NCBI GenBank assembly: GCA_002706685.1
Contig: PALV01000021.1
Coordinates: 150,465-214,464, forward strand
Length of the DNA stretch: 64,000 nt
Origin: Gammaproteobacteria bacterium
Lineage (GTDB): Bacteria; Pseudomonadota; Gammaproteobacteria; Pseudomonadales; Pseudohongiellaceae
Direction of reading: 5' to 3'
Shown in pieces: positions 54,442 through 63,915 of the stretch. Made by a program: the position numbers and the translations under genes. Under the pieces are notes generated by a model. That model was not told the DNA's origin. It made no database searches and saw nothing but the letters and a program-made list of their open reading frames with translations. Within the stretch, counting starts at the first letter, position 1. Each line of letters opens with the position of its first letter.

Positions 54442-56376
54442 ATGATTTACAAGAACACGCCTAACAAGACTCCTCAAGACAAAACGACAAACATACAAAC
54501 GCCGCGCAGCGCTGCCGCGCTTATGGGCTACGCTGGTTTGCTGTGCTCCGTGCTACCGCTCGCGACGATCGCCTCGACCAGTCAGGAGACTCCCGCATAC
54601 GAGTCCGCCGATCAACAGGCTCAGGAAGTCATCGTCACTGCCAACCGCATGAGCCAGCCACTGAACGAAACGCTGGCTGCCAGCACCGTCTTTACGCTGG
54701 AAGACATTGAAGCCTCGCAGGCGCTCAGCTTGTTTGACCTGCTGAGCGGCTCGCCTGGCATCCAGATGGCGCGTACTGGCGGCCAGGGAACACAGACCAG
54801 CCTGTTCATGCGTGGTACCAACTCTGACCATACTTTGATACTGATTGATGGCGTCAAGGCCAACACCGCCAGCGAAGGTTTCGCCAGACTGGAAAATATC
54901 CCGGTCGCGCAAATTGAGCGTATTGAGGTCGTGCGCGGACCTCAGTCAAGCCTGTACGGCGCTGATGCCATTGGTGGTGTTATTCAGATTTTCACCAAGC
55001 AGGCTGTCAATCGATCTGTGGAACCAGGCATGAATGGCAGTGTCAGTGTGGCTGCTGGCACTGAATCAACCTTCAATACCAATGGCAGTATCAGTACCCG
55101 AATCAATAACACATCGCTGTCGCTCAACGTGGCCCATCATGAGACTGACGGCATCCGTCCCATCCACACGCCAACACCGAGCGCCCGTCGGAGCGCCTAT
55201 GACAGTGATGCCGCCGACGTTTCAATCGCCCACGAATTCACCGGTGGCGCCACTCTGAGAGGCGGTTACTATTGGACGGAATCTGAACTGGTCTATGACG
55301 GCGGTATCAACAACAGCGATGCCCAAACCGCCAATATCGGACTGAGCCTGCCGGTCACAGAGCAGTGGCAAAGTGATGTCCAGCTCGCGCGTTTCGAGGA
55401 TGAAAGCATCAACCGGAGTACGTTTGGCTCACAAAGCCGCACAGAGCGGGACTCCTTCAATTGGCAAAACCATATTGAGCTTGGTGAACATGCTTTGGTG
55501 CTGGGTGCTGACTTTGAATCAGAAGAGCTGCTGTACCTGTCCAGCGGAGCGACACAAAGCGACACCAGTCGCGACAACAGTGCCGCATTCGCCGTCATTC
55601 ACAGTGAATTCCCGCGCGACGGCAACAGCCTGCACACGACATTTTCACTGCGCTACGATGACAATGAACAATTCGGAGGCGAGACAACTGGCAAAGCCGC
55701 CATAGGCACCGACCTGGGTGCAACGATGCAGCTCTGGGCATCCTACAGCACGGCATTCAAGGCCCCGACACTGGTAGATCTTTACGTCGATTTCCCGGCA
55801 TTTTTCTTCTATGGAAATCCCGATCTGCAGCCTGAAACTTCACGCAACGTTGAGCTTGGCCTGCGTGGCTCAAATCCCAGCGTTGGCTGGTCCGTCAATG
55901 CCTTTAGAAATGAGATCAAAAACCTCATTGCCACCGACGCGAGCTTTACGACATTAGCCAATGTGGAAAGCGCTCTGATCAACGGACTGGAACTCAGCAT
56001 TCAGGGCGAATGGTCAGGCTGGCAGGCAAATGCGGCGCTGACTCTGCTGGATCACGAGAACCGCGATACGGGTCAGGAATTACTACGCCGTCCCAATCAA
56101 ACCCTGAGCGCCGGCGTTTCACGAACTTTCCAGAAGCTCGAAGTGGGGCTGGACTGGCATCTGCGTGGCAAACAAAAGGACGTTGATCCAGTGACATTTG
56201 GCACGTCTTCCGTGGACAGCAGTGCCGTATTCGATCTTGTCATGGAATATCAGCTGATAAACGATCTGCGTTTACAGCTCAAGATAGGCAATCTTTTTGA
56301 CAGGGATTATCAGGTGGTGGACGGTTACAACACCTACGGTCGTACTGCCCTGGTCACTACGCGGTATCAGTTCTAG
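54442..56376 (+). CDS. btuB: BtuB-type cobalamin TonB-dependent receptor
   Basis: A 644-residue outer-membrane receptor, the usual length of BtuB. Signal region to about residue 52, TonB box QEVIVTANRMSQPL, and plug with FMRGTNSDHTLILIDGVKAN, IERIEVVRGPQSSLYGADAI and GGVIQIFTK, all close to E. coli BtuB. The 22-strand barrel ends in YGRTALVTTRYQF. The upstream cobalamin riboswitch fixes the ligand class. No other cobalamin uptake gene (btuCDF) follows within the window. Confidence 0.95.
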   Translation: MIYKNTPNKTPQDKTTNIQTPRSAAALMGYAGLLCSVLPLATIASTSQETPAYESADQQAQEVIVTANRMSQPLNETLAASTVFTLEDIEASQALSLFDLLSGSPGIQMARTGGQGTQTSLFMRGTNSDHTLILIDGVKANTASEGFARLENIPVAQIERIEVVRGPQSSLYGADAIGGVIQIFTKQAVNRSVEPGMNGSVSVAAGTESTFNTNGSISTRINNTSLSLNVAHHETDGIRPIHTPTPSARRSAYDSDAADVSIAHEFTGGATLRGGYYWTESELVYDGGINNSDAQTANIGLSLPVTEQWQSDVQLARFEDESINRSTFGSQSRTERDSFNWQNHIELGEHALVLGADFESEELLYLSSGATQSDTSRDNSAAFAVIHSEFPRDGNSLHTTFSLRYDDNEQFGGETTGKAAIGTDLGATMQLWASYSTAFKAPTLVDLYVDFPAFFFYGNPDLQPETSRNVELGLRGSNPSVGWSVNAFRNEIKNLIATDASFTTLANVESALINGLELSIQGEWSGWQANAALTLLDHENRDTGQELLRRPNQTLSAGVSRTFQKLEVGLDWHLRGKQKDVDPVTFGTSSVDSSAVFDLVMEYQLINDLRLQLKIGNLFDRDYQVVDGYNTYGRTALVTTRYQF

Positions 56377-56396
56377 TTTTCAGGCTGATGATTCGA

Positions 56397-56428
56397 CCCA
56401 GTCAGAGCAACTAGCCACTCTGGCTGGG
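56397..56428. terminator. Stem-loop between convergent btuB and lipoprotein genes
   Basis: CCCAGTCAGAG (56397-56407) can pair with CTCTGGCTGGG (56418-56428), 11 bp with one G-U. There is no clear U tract, so its role as a shared terminator is likely by position only. Confidence 0.45.
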
Positions 56429-56464
56429 CCACATAAGTATCAAATCAGAAGCTGGCATAGCGAA

Positions 56465-56761
56465 TTATCGAGATCTGGCTCCTGCCGCGTTCTCCCGGCA
56501 GAACTCATCACGCGTCTTGGTTGTACCATCTTCGTTATAAAACGTGTCCATGGCGTTGTAGCGTACATACACATCGCGATTGTCGACGCCGGTGCAAATA
56601 ACGCGATAGCTGTCGTTGTCCCACATGGTGGCATAGGATGGCGCCTCAAGGCCGTCATTGGACGAGGCGCAACCGGCCAGCCCGACACTCAGAATCAAGC
56701 CTGCAAAGGCAGTTAAACGATTGCGGTGACTTTCCCAACTCTTTTGCAGCAAGTTGCTCAT
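56465..56761 (-). CDS. Small lipoprotein
   Basis: A 98-residue lipoprotein with the lipobox LAGC (Cys at residue 31). The mature part is 68 residues, charged, with two further Cys (VICTG and EFCREN) that may form a disulfide, and no known domain. GGAGGTG directly before the ATG is a near-ideal Shine-Dalgarno. It lies 72 bases downstream of the TonB_C protein gene on the same strand. Confidence 0.8.
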   Translation of the reverse strand: MSNLLQKSWESHRNRLTAFAGLILSVGLAGCASSNDGLEAPSYATMWDNDSYRVICTGVDNRDVYVRYNAMDTFYNEDGTTKTRDEFCRENAAGARSR

Positions 56762-56833
56762 AACACCTCCTTAGTTCATTGATCCTTCGCTTAATGTGTA
56801 ACATATCCTTGTCAGTAATGCGAATTAAGAGGA

Positions 56834-57886
56834 TCAGCCAAACTGCTCCAGGTGAACCTGAGCGCCTGGGCTGCCTTTTATCTCCAGGCTGCAGTTGGCC
56901 CAGGATGCGGGAATCCGGTATTCCGCACCTTCGCTATATTGAAAAGTCTGTATGTTATGAAGGCATCGCAGTTTGATTTCCGTGATTCCACCGTCAGGGC
57001 TTTCAACGTAGAAGCCACGCTTGGCAACAAGAATATTCCACGAGCCGCTATCCGGTACTACATCTGCGACTACATAAGCGGAATCATCCTGGGTGAGTGC
57101 AAGGATGCGATCCGACGCCGTCTCGAACTCACTCACATCCTGCCCTCCTTCCAGCATTAACGCATAAGTATTCAGTGCCTCGACATAGCGGCGATTGTTA
57201 ACATGAAGCATAAACAAATTTCGACGTGCCATGGCACGAACATCAGCTGGCATGGAATTAGCAGCCAGCTCCGTTGTGCCGCGCGACCGGTAGCTGGACT
57301 CAAAAAACAATGCCGCATCCAGGTATTGCATGAGTTGCAGCTCATTGCCGCCATATTTCCGGTAGTAACTGTAACGAGTGAGATTCAGAAGCACGTGCTC
57401 AAAGTTAGTAGCAACGGGATAACTCTCAAGTTCTTCCAACAACTGCGCCGCCTGCTGCTGATTGTCTTCTGCAATGGCGGCAACCACAGCATCATAGCGA
57501 CGCCGAAATGCAAAATTTACGGAAGGATCCTCATCTGTGTCGTAGAATATAGCCAAGAAGAACGCTGCGTTCATCACCGGCTGGCCATCTTTTACCGCTG
57601 GTCTCCAACGACTGGATGCCACTGCCTTTAATGCTTCCTCCTGAAAGGCGGGGTGGCCAGTCGACCGATAGACACTTGGCTCAAAAACCTTGCCCTCCTG
57701 ATCCACCATATATCGCACAAGCACCATGCCCTCCTCATCCTGGTTCTCGAGTGAAGGAGGATAACGAAGTACAGGGCGAAGGATGGATTCCAGCCCGCTA
57801 TCCTCCTGGGCATAGACAGCCGAGCTGGCAACCATTAGCAGGAAAATAGAGATTAGCGTCAAGGTTTTGTGTATCAGGGCAGACAT
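56834..57886 (-). CDS. Periplasmic protein with a TonB C-terminal domain
   Basis: A 350-residue protein. A signal peptide (to about VYAQ) precedes a TonB_C-like domain at about 38-115 (LRYPPSLENQDEEGMVLVRY, VDQEGKVFEPSVYRSTGHPA, FQEEALKAVASSRWRPAVKD). The rest is helical, TPR-like, with a C-terminal beta part. Unlike true TonB it has no uncleaved anchor or proline-rich linker, so it may be a soluble periplasmic protein that uses the fold for binding rather than energy transfer. Homologues carry this domain in diverse contexts. The small lipoprotein gene follows it. Confidence 0.82.
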   Translation of the reverse strand: MSALIHKTLTLISIFLLMVASSAVYAQEDSGLESILRPVLRYPPSLENQDEEGMVLVRYMVDQEGKVFEPSVYRSTGHPAFQEEALKAVASSRWRPAVKDGQPVMNAAFFLAIFYDTDEDPSVNFAFRRRYDAVVAAIAEDNQQQAAQLLEELESYPVATNFEHVLLNLTRYSYYRKYGGNELQLMQYLDAALFFESSYRSRGTTELAANSMPADVRAMARRNLFMLHVNNRRYVEALNTYALMLEGGQDVSEFETASDRILALTQDDSAYVVADVVPDSGSWNILVAKRGFYVESPDGGITEIKLRCLHNIQTFQYSEGAEYRIPASWANCSLEIKGSPGAQVHLEQFG

Positions 57887-57990
57887 CCCTCGTTCCTCAT
57901 TGTTATAGTTCTTAAGACAGGATCAAAGATACTCCAAACCAGTCAATCTCGGCTACTAGCCATTCGGCTTGTTCAACACAGGAGCACGGA

Positions 57991-59928
57991 ATGACATCAG
58001 CAAGGCCACAATGGTCACAAGATGCCGAGGCCGCTGTCGACGCCGTCCTGAAACGTGTTGGGCATCGCGTCGTGCTCGGCCTGCCACTGGGCATTGGCAA
58101 ACCCCTGCATTTTGCCAACGCCATCTATCAACGCGCATGCCGTGACTCAAGCATCTCCCTGCATATTGTCACCGGTCTCTCGCTACAGACACCAAAGGCA
58201 TCCTCATCCATGGAGCGACGCTTTTTCGAGCCTTTTCTAGAGCGTCTTTACGGTGACATTCCCGAACTGGAATATGCCCGTGACGCAGCCACCGGCAAGC
58301 TGCCGCAAAATGTCAGGGTATCCGAATTCTTTTTCCAGGCGGGCAACTTTGTTGATCAGCCGCAGCAACAACGTGATTACGTGTGTACCAATTACACTCA
58401 CGCGGTCCGCGACCTGATGGCACAGGGCATGAACGTCATTGCGCAACTGGTGTCACCCGACCCATCAGGCGATTCCGGGGCATTCAGTCTGAGTGGCAAT
58501 CCAGACCTGACACTGGACCTGATTCCTCTGCTGAAACAGCGCGCCCAGGATGGCACGCCGACCGCGCTGGTCGCTGAAACAAACCGCAATCTGCCGTTCA
58601 TGACCCGTGATGCTCTGGTCAACCAGGATCAGTTCGATGTTGTAATTGACTCGCCGCAGCACGACTATCCCCTTTTTTCTGTTCCCAATATGGCACTCAG
58701 TGCCCAGGACCACCTCATTGGTTTTTACGCCAGCACCCTGCTGCGTGATGGAGGCACCTTACAGCTGGGCATAGGCTCACTGGGGACAGGTCTCATTTAC
58801 CAGGCGATCCAGCGGCACAGTAATAATCAGCAGTGGCAACAGTTATACCGGGCTCTGGAGGTCGACCAGCGCTTCCCCTTTGCATGCGAGGTAGGCGGCA
58901 CTGAAGCTTTCACGGCAGGTCTTTATGGCTGCAGCGAAATGATGACGGAGGGATTTATAGATCTGCTTGACGCAGGTGTACTGAAACGTGAAGTCGCCAG
59001 CCGTGGATCTGATGACGCCGGCGCCACGCTAATGCATGGCGGTTTCTTTCTGGGTTCCCGTCGTTTTTATCAGCGTCTGCGCGAGCTTCCTGATGAGCTG
59101 CGTGAGAAAATCTGCATGACCAGCGTCAACTTCATTAATGATCTTTTCGATCATCGCCTGGGAGATCAGCATCTAAAGGTGTCGCAGCGCGACCATGGCA
59201 GGTTTATAAATTCCGCCATGATGTGCACGTTGAATGGCGCAGTTGTTTCCGACGCACTTGAAGATGGTCGCATTATTTCTGGCGTCGGTGGCCAGTACAA
59301 TTTTGTTGCCATGGCGCATGAATTACCCGACGCACGATCCATCATCACACTGCGCAGTACCAGGCAGCATAAAGGCAAAACAGTTTCAAACATCCTGTTC
59401 AACTACGCTCACTGCACAATACCCAGGCACCTGCGCGACATTGTCATCACCGAATACGGCATTGCTGACCTGCGCGGCCAACCCGAGCAGGAAGTCTATA
59501 CCCGACTGATCGGCCTGGCCGATGCGCAGTTTCAGGATGAACTGCTGCAACAGGCCAAAGATGCTGGCAAGATTCACCCTGACTTCACCCCACCACCGCA
59601 TTGGCAGGGCAATACTCCTGAGGCAATCAAGGCACTTTCTGAAGATCAATCCCTGAAAAGCCTGTTCCCACCCTACCCGTTTGGTCATGATTTCACCGAT
59701 GAAGAACTGGAGTTAAGTCGGGCGCTGCAGATGCTCAAGTCTGCTACAGCCACCACTACCGGGAAATGGCAAACGATCACAGCGGCTTTGTTGCGACCAG
59801 CAAATCGTCAGGGCTGGCAGCCACTGTTGCAACGGATGAGTCTGGAAAAGCCACATAGCATCATGGACAGGCTGGAGCAGCGACTGTTGCTCTGGGCCCT
59901 GCAGCAATCCTCAACAGGCCGCCGTTGA
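57991..59928 (+). CDS. Acetyl-CoA hydrolase/transferase family protein
   Basis: A 645-residue CoA-transferase family I enzyme, expected to move CoA between carboxylic acids or to hydrolyse acetyl-CoA. The N-terminal domain has VVLGLPLGIGKPLHFANAIY, the middle LQLGIGSLGTGLIYQAIQRH and GTEAFTAGLYGCSEMMTEGF. The C-terminal acetyl-CoA hydrolase domain has IISGVGGQYNFVAMAHELPD and VITEYGIADLRGQPEQEVYT, typical of the family. At 645 residues it is longer than Cat1-type enzymes (about 500-540), with extra sequence at both ends. AGGAGC precedes the ATG. Monocistronic by spacing. Confidence 0.9.
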   Translation: MTSARPQWSQDAEAAVDAVLKRVGHRVVLGLPLGIGKPLHFANAIYQRACRDSSISLHIVTGLSLQTPKASSSMERRFFEPFLERLYGDIPELEYARDAATGKLPQNVRVSEFFFQAGNFVDQPQQQRDYVCTNYTHAVRDLMAQGMNVIAQLVSPDPSGDSGAFSLSGNPDLTLDLIPLLKQRAQDGTPTALVAETNRNLPFMTRDALVNQDQFDVVIDSPQHDYPLFSVPNMALSAQDHLIGFYASTLLRDGGTLQLGIGSLGTGLIYQAIQRHSNNQQWQQLYRALEVDQRFPFACEVGGTEAFTAGLYGCSEMMTEGFIDLLDAGVLKREVASRGSDDAGATLMHGGFFLGSRRFYQRLRELPDELREKICMTSVNFINDLFDHRLGDQHLKVSQRDHGRFINSAMMCTLNGAVVSDALEDGRIISGVGGQYNFVAMAHELPDARSIITLRSTRQHKGKTVSNILFNYAHCTIPRHLRDIVITEYGIADLRGQPEQEVYTRLIGLADAQFQDELLQQAKDAGKIHPDFTPPPHWQGNTPEAIKALSEDQSLKSLFPPYPFGHDFTDEELELSRALQMLKSATATTTGKWQTITAALLRPANRQGWQPLLQRMSLEKPHSIMDRLEQRLLLWALQQSSTGRR

Positions 59929-59938
59929 CCCGATTGGG

Positions 59939-59966
59939 TTGACCCGTACACCGGGGGTAGTATGCT
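59939..59966 (+). promoter_or_regulatory. Candidate sigma-70 promoter of the NHL lipoprotein gene
   Basis: TTGACC (59939-59944) and TATGCT (59961-59966) with a 16-base spacer that contains the imperfect dyad ACCC...GGGGGT. They lie about 60 bases before the ATG at 60029. Confidence 0.4.
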
Positions 59967-60028
59967 TGGGACTTCATGGCAGTACCCCATCCAATCAATG
60001 CAGGACACGATAATAACAAGGAGCACCC

Positions 60029-61165
60029 ATGACACATCCCATCAAACCGGGCCTTGCAGGCGCCGGTCTGGCACTTGCCCTACTCACCGGCTGCAACAAC
60101 CTCAGCACAGCTTATGACAATGCTATCACTGGTGAAGGTCTGCCCAATCCCAATCCTGTGCTGACACGCAACTGGGGTGAGCTGCCTGCCGGGCGCGAAT
60201 GGGGGTCTACTGCAGGCGTGGACATTGATCCCTTTGACGGAAACATCTGGGCTTATGAACGCTGCGGCGCCGGCAGCTTCGGATCAGGTGTGCCGGTCAA
60301 CTGCCATACCAATCCGGTCGATCCCATTTTTAAATTTGATCGCCACACCGGTGAAGTTCTTGCCAACTTTGGCGGGGGCATCATGGTAACGCCGCATGGC
60401 ATTCACGTTGACGATGAAGGCAATGTCTGGGTCACAGACTTCGCTACCAACGATGAAGGCACCAAAGGCCAGCAGGTGCATAAATTCAGCCCCACTGGGG
60501 AATTGCTTATGAGCCTGGGCACGCCCGGGCAGACTGGCAATGATGGTCGACATTTCAATCAGCCAAACGACGTGGTGGTTGGTCCCGACGGCAGCATCTA
60601 TGTGTCCGATGGGCATAGCGGACAGGGAATGACCACCAATCAGGCCATGTCCGAAGGTAGGGCCAATGGTCAGACAGCACGCGTGATGAAGTTCGCGCCC
60701 GATGGTACGTTCATCAAACAATGGGGACAGATTGGGGTTCGCCACGGGGAATTCCGTACGCCACATGCGCTGGATTTTGATTCCCAGGGCCGTTTGTGGG
60801 TGGCGGATCGCGGCAATCATCGACTCGAGATATTCGACCAGGACGGCAACTACCTGGAGTCGCGCTATATGTTCAGCCGGGTCAGCGGAATTTTTATCAC
60901 TGACGACGACATGCTTTACGCCATTGATTCCGAATCAAGTCCGACCAACCACGTTGGCTGGCGCAATGGTGTCCGTATCGGCCATATCGATCACGATCAT
61001 GTGACTGGATTCATTCCGCCATTTGAGCGCGAAGACCGTGTGTATCAGGGCACAGCAGGTGAAGGTGTGGCAGTCGATGCAGATGGCAACGTCTATGCTG
61101 CGGAAGGACCCAACTCACTGAGCCAGGCTGGTGGTGCGTTCACCAAGTATTCGGTCAATCCCTGA
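60029..61165 (+). CDS. NHL/six-bladed propeller lipoprotein
   Basis: A 378-residue lipoprotein. The lipobox LLTGC puts the lipidated Cys at residue 22. Six NHL-type repeats follow, for example GIHVDDEGNVWVTDF, QPNDVVVGPDGSIYVSDG, TPHALDFDSQGRLWVADRGN and GEGVAVDADGNVYAAEGP. The architecture resembles the peptidylglycine alpha-hydroxyglycine lyase-like proteins of bacteria, but I cannot confirm the metal site. AAGGAG before the ATG. A terminator follows at 61180-61211. It may bind a ligand or act on a peptide in the envelope. Confidence 0.87.
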   Translation: MTHPIKPGLAGAGLALALLTGCNNLSTAYDNAITGEGLPNPNPVLTRNWGELPAGREWGSTAGVDIDPFDGNIWAYERCGAGSFGSGVPVNCHTNPVDPIFKFDRHTGEVLANFGGGIMVTPHGIHVDDEGNVWVTDFATNDEGTKGQQVHKFSPTGELLMSLGTPGQTGNDGRHFNQPNDVVVGPDGSIYVSDGHSGQGMTTNQAMSEGRANGQTARVMKFAPDGTFIKQWGQIGVRHGEFRTPHALDFDSQGRLWVADRGNHRLEIFDQDGNYLESRYMFSRVSGIFITDDDMLYAIDSESSPTNHVGWRNGVRIGHIDHDHVTGFIPPFEREDRVYQGTAGEGVAVDADGNVYAAEGPNSLSQAGGAFTKYSVNP

Positions 61166-61179
61166 TCAGCTCCATCAAG

Positions 61180-61211
61180 AAAGCAGCGTCCAACCTTGGG
61201 CGCTGCTTTTT
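61180..61211 (+). terminator. Rho-independent terminator after the NHL lipoprotein gene
   Basis: Stem AAAGCAGCG/CGCTGCTTT (61180-61188 with 61201-61209) and a T run. It is 15 bases past the stop codon and precedes the convergent TonB receptor end. Confidence 0.85.
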
Positions 61212-61248
61212 GATGACGTATCATTGCTGATCACTTAAGCTCCGACTA

Positions 61249-63915
61249 TCAGAACTCGTAACGCACACCCATGGTGTATTTGCGTCCAGAGAAACTGGCA
61301 TCCTCAACAAACGGACGATAGCCCTGATAGGAGACCTGAGGCTCATCAGTCAGGTTGCTGCCGGTGAGAAAGGCCTGCAGATTGTCTGAAAAGCGATACT
61401 GCACTTCAGCATCTACACGATCTTCAGCCGCATAGAACTCATCACTTTCAATATCACTACCCAGTCCTTCGATGTAATCATCACGGAAGGTATAGTCCAG
61501 TCGCGCACTAAGATTGCCCCAGGCATAATCCAGCGTGAACGTGTACAGCAACTCTGAAAAACCTTCGAGCGGCAGATCACGATTATCCGTGCGGTTTGGA
61601 TAGGTCGCGTCACTTTCAGTCAGAGTGGTACTGGCAGCGATGCTCAGTCCCTGCAGTGCACCCGGGAGGAAAAACAGGTTCTGACGGGCAATCAGCTCCA
61701 GACCGTAATTGGTAGCGGATGAGCCATTGACCGGACGCTCGTATTCCAGATCGCCGTTTTCAGCCGGCACTGGAATGCCGTTACTGCCCAGCGTGTCAAA
61801 GTCGTAAGTTTCAGTGTAGGTAAAGTCCTCAATGTCCTTGTAAAACACACCTGCCGAATACAGACCACCGCGATCGGTGTAGTACTCCAGCTGGACATCA
61901 AAGTTGTCCGACAGCGCCGGCTGAAGGTTCGCATTGCCATCTTCTATATTACCGTCGTCATCAACCCAGCGTCCACGAGACAGCTCAGTCAGACGCGGCC
62001 GCGCATAGCTGCGATTGTAGCTTTCGCGCAGGATCAGGTTGTCGGTCAGCGCGTGACGGAAATGGATGCCTGGCAACCAGAAGCCATGACTGTCACCACT
62101 AGTGCCTGGTGTCACGGAAGGCACATCGTTAAGGTAGCTGACGATTTTATTCTGGTTGTCCCATTCGTAACGCTCGTAACGCACACCAGCAATCACTGTG
62201 TGGATTCCTGTTTCGTAGGTGCCCATCAGGTAAGCAGCAGACACAGTTTCAGTGGCATCGTAGTCTTCAATGTTGCTGTCCTCAAGCGATGCATCTTCAA
62301 CAAAATCAAACAGTTCCGGATTGCTTTGCAGCATTGCCAGACCAATCTGCGGCTGAACATCAAAGTACTTGGGCTTGCGGAAGATGACCTCGTCAGTCGG
62401 CGTGAGCACATCCGCATACGGGAAGGCATCATCCATCTCGTACAGGTCAACCGTCATGTCGCGGAACTGCTCGCTGCGGCGGTATTTGGCACCGGTCTTG
62501 AAGGTAAACGAACCACTGGCCAGTGCCATTTCACGCTGCCAGTCGATGCGACCGCTCAATACTTCATCTTCCTTGCTGCCGAACACATCTTCAAGTTCGC
62601 CTTCAGTCATCAGGCTGAGATCTGTGGAATCCACACCATTGACCACATCAACGCGGATGTCACCGTTGGGGTCAAACACTTCATACTCAAAGATGAACCA
62701 GGGATCATCCGGCTCCATCAACATGTTCAATTCACTGTCGTCATGTATCTGGCTTTTGTTTCGAGAGAAGGAAACATCGTAGGTCAACAGGTCTGCATCG
62801 TATTCATGTTTTGCACCAACAGACAGTGAGAACAGGTCGTTATCCTGGTCTTCCAACGTACCGATCCAGCCGCGAGACGCTTCGCTGTCTGCAGTACCAC
62901 GACCGTAGGTTGGAGTCAGTTCGGCGTAGGTTTTGTCGCCGCTAAGACTGTTGCCAAACGCGGTGTCGATATCGATATCAGTTTCGTATTTAGTGCCCTG
63001 GCGAGAAAAGGTGCTGACCATAGGTCGCACATAGAACTCGTGATTGGTGCCTACCCGAAAATCGATAGAACCACTCAGCGTATGCGTCTCGGTAGTGCGG
63101 GTGTCGTGTTCAAAGTGTGTGGACTCCATGAACCAAACCGGTTCGTTATAACCGCCCAGATTCAATTGCGGATTAGTCTCAGGTGTCACACGCACCCAGT
63201 CCTGGTCGGCATTGCGCGAATAGCGATCAGTATCATAGGTGCTTACTGTAAAGCTGATACCCAGATTGTTCTGCTCATCCCCAACACTGAAAATATCAGA
63301 GAACGAGAATTTGCCGCTGTGACCCCAATTGCCGGGCTCTTCATTCAGTTGTGCTCCAACATCAACACTCATTTCGCGACCCGTGCGCTGAAACGCACTT
63401 CGCGATACCAGATTGACAATACCGCCTACCGCATCACCGTCACGGTCCGGTGTTGGCGACTTGATCACTTCAATCTTGGTAACACCATCAGCAGCCAGCT
63501 GCCGGGGGTCAAATGTGTTGCTGCTGCCAGAGGACGGCACACGATTGCCATCCATCTGCACGGAGTTGAATTCACCCGACACGCCACGGATATTGATACC
63601 ACCGTGCGAGCCGTCCTGGGCAAGATCCACGCTCAGGCCGGGCAGACGTTGCATGGCCTGACCGATATTGCCATCCAGCATGGCACCGAACATCTCCTCG
63701 GAGACTACATTGACGATTCCGGCTGCGGTCTTCTGCTCATTGATAGCACGATCGGTACCGGTGCGGGCCGCACGCACAGTGATGGTCTCAATGGCGTCGC
63801 TGCGCTCCATAGACACATTTAGTGTGGCGACCTGGTCGGCAGAAACAGTAATGGTACTTTCCACTGGCGCCTGGCCCACGTATGTGATGGTGACCGGATA
63901 GGGAGTTATTGTCAA
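61249..63915 (-). CDS. TonB-dependent receptor, 5' end missing or frameshifted
   Basis: At least 888 residues of a TonB-dependent receptor of the TIGR01782-like group. The first 35 residues (ITPYPVTITYVGQAPVESTI, VSADQVATLNVSMERSD) look like the end of a carboxypeptidase-regulatory-like domain that precedes the plug in this group. The plug has GGINIRGVSGEFNSVQMDGN and VTKIEVIKSPTPDRDGDAVG, and the barrel ends in RKYTMGVRYEF. The frame opens at a TTG (63915), with no ATG and no signal peptide, and is closed by a TAA at 63961-63963. The adjacent frame upstream reads VINNVEFQDGEVVKD up to the window edge, which looks coding. A frameshift or sequencing error near 63940-63960 is therefore likely. 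Confidence 0.8.
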   Translation of the reverse strand: MTITPYPVTITYVGQAPVESTITVSADQVATLNVSMERSDAIETITVRAARTGTDRAINEQKTAAGIVNVVSEEMFGAMLDGNIGQAMQRLPGLSVDLAQDGSHGGINIRGVSGEFNSVQMDGNRVPSSGSSNTFDPRQLAADGVTKIEVIKSPTPDRDGDAVGGIVNLVSRSAFQRTGREMSVDVGAQLNEEPGNWGHSGKFSFSDIFSVGDEQNNLGISFTVSTYDTDRYSRNADQDWVRVTPETNPQLNLGGYNEPVWFMESTHFEHDTRTTETHTLSGSIDFRVGTNHEFYVRPMVSTFSRQGTKYETDIDIDTAFGNSLSGDKTYAELTPTYGRGTADSEASRGWIGTLEDQDNDLFSLSVGAKHEYDADLLTYDVSFSRNKSQIHDDSELNMLMEPDDPWFIFEYEVFDPNGDIRVDVVNGVDSTDLSLMTEGELEDVFGSKEDEVLSGRIDWQREMALASGSFTFKTGAKYRRSEQFRDMTVDLYEMDDAFPYADVLTPTDEVIFRKPKYFDVQPQIGLAMLQSNPELFDFVEDASLEDSNIEDYDATETVSAAYLMGTYETGIHTVIAGVRYERYEWDNQNKIVSYLNDVPSVTPGTSGDSHGFWLPGIHFRHALTDNLILRESYNRSYARPRLTELSRGRWVDDDGNIEDGNANLQPALSDNFDVQLEYYTDRGGLYSAGVFYKDIEDFTYTETYDFDTLGSNGIPVPAENGDLEYERPVNGSSATNYGLELIARQNLFFLPGALQGLSIAASTTLTESDATYPNRTDNRDLPLEGFSELLYTFTLDYAWGNLSARLDYTFRDDYIEGLGSDIESDEFYAAEDRVDAEVQYRFSDNLQAFLTGSNLTDEPQVSYQGYRPFVEDASFSGRKYTMGVRYEF

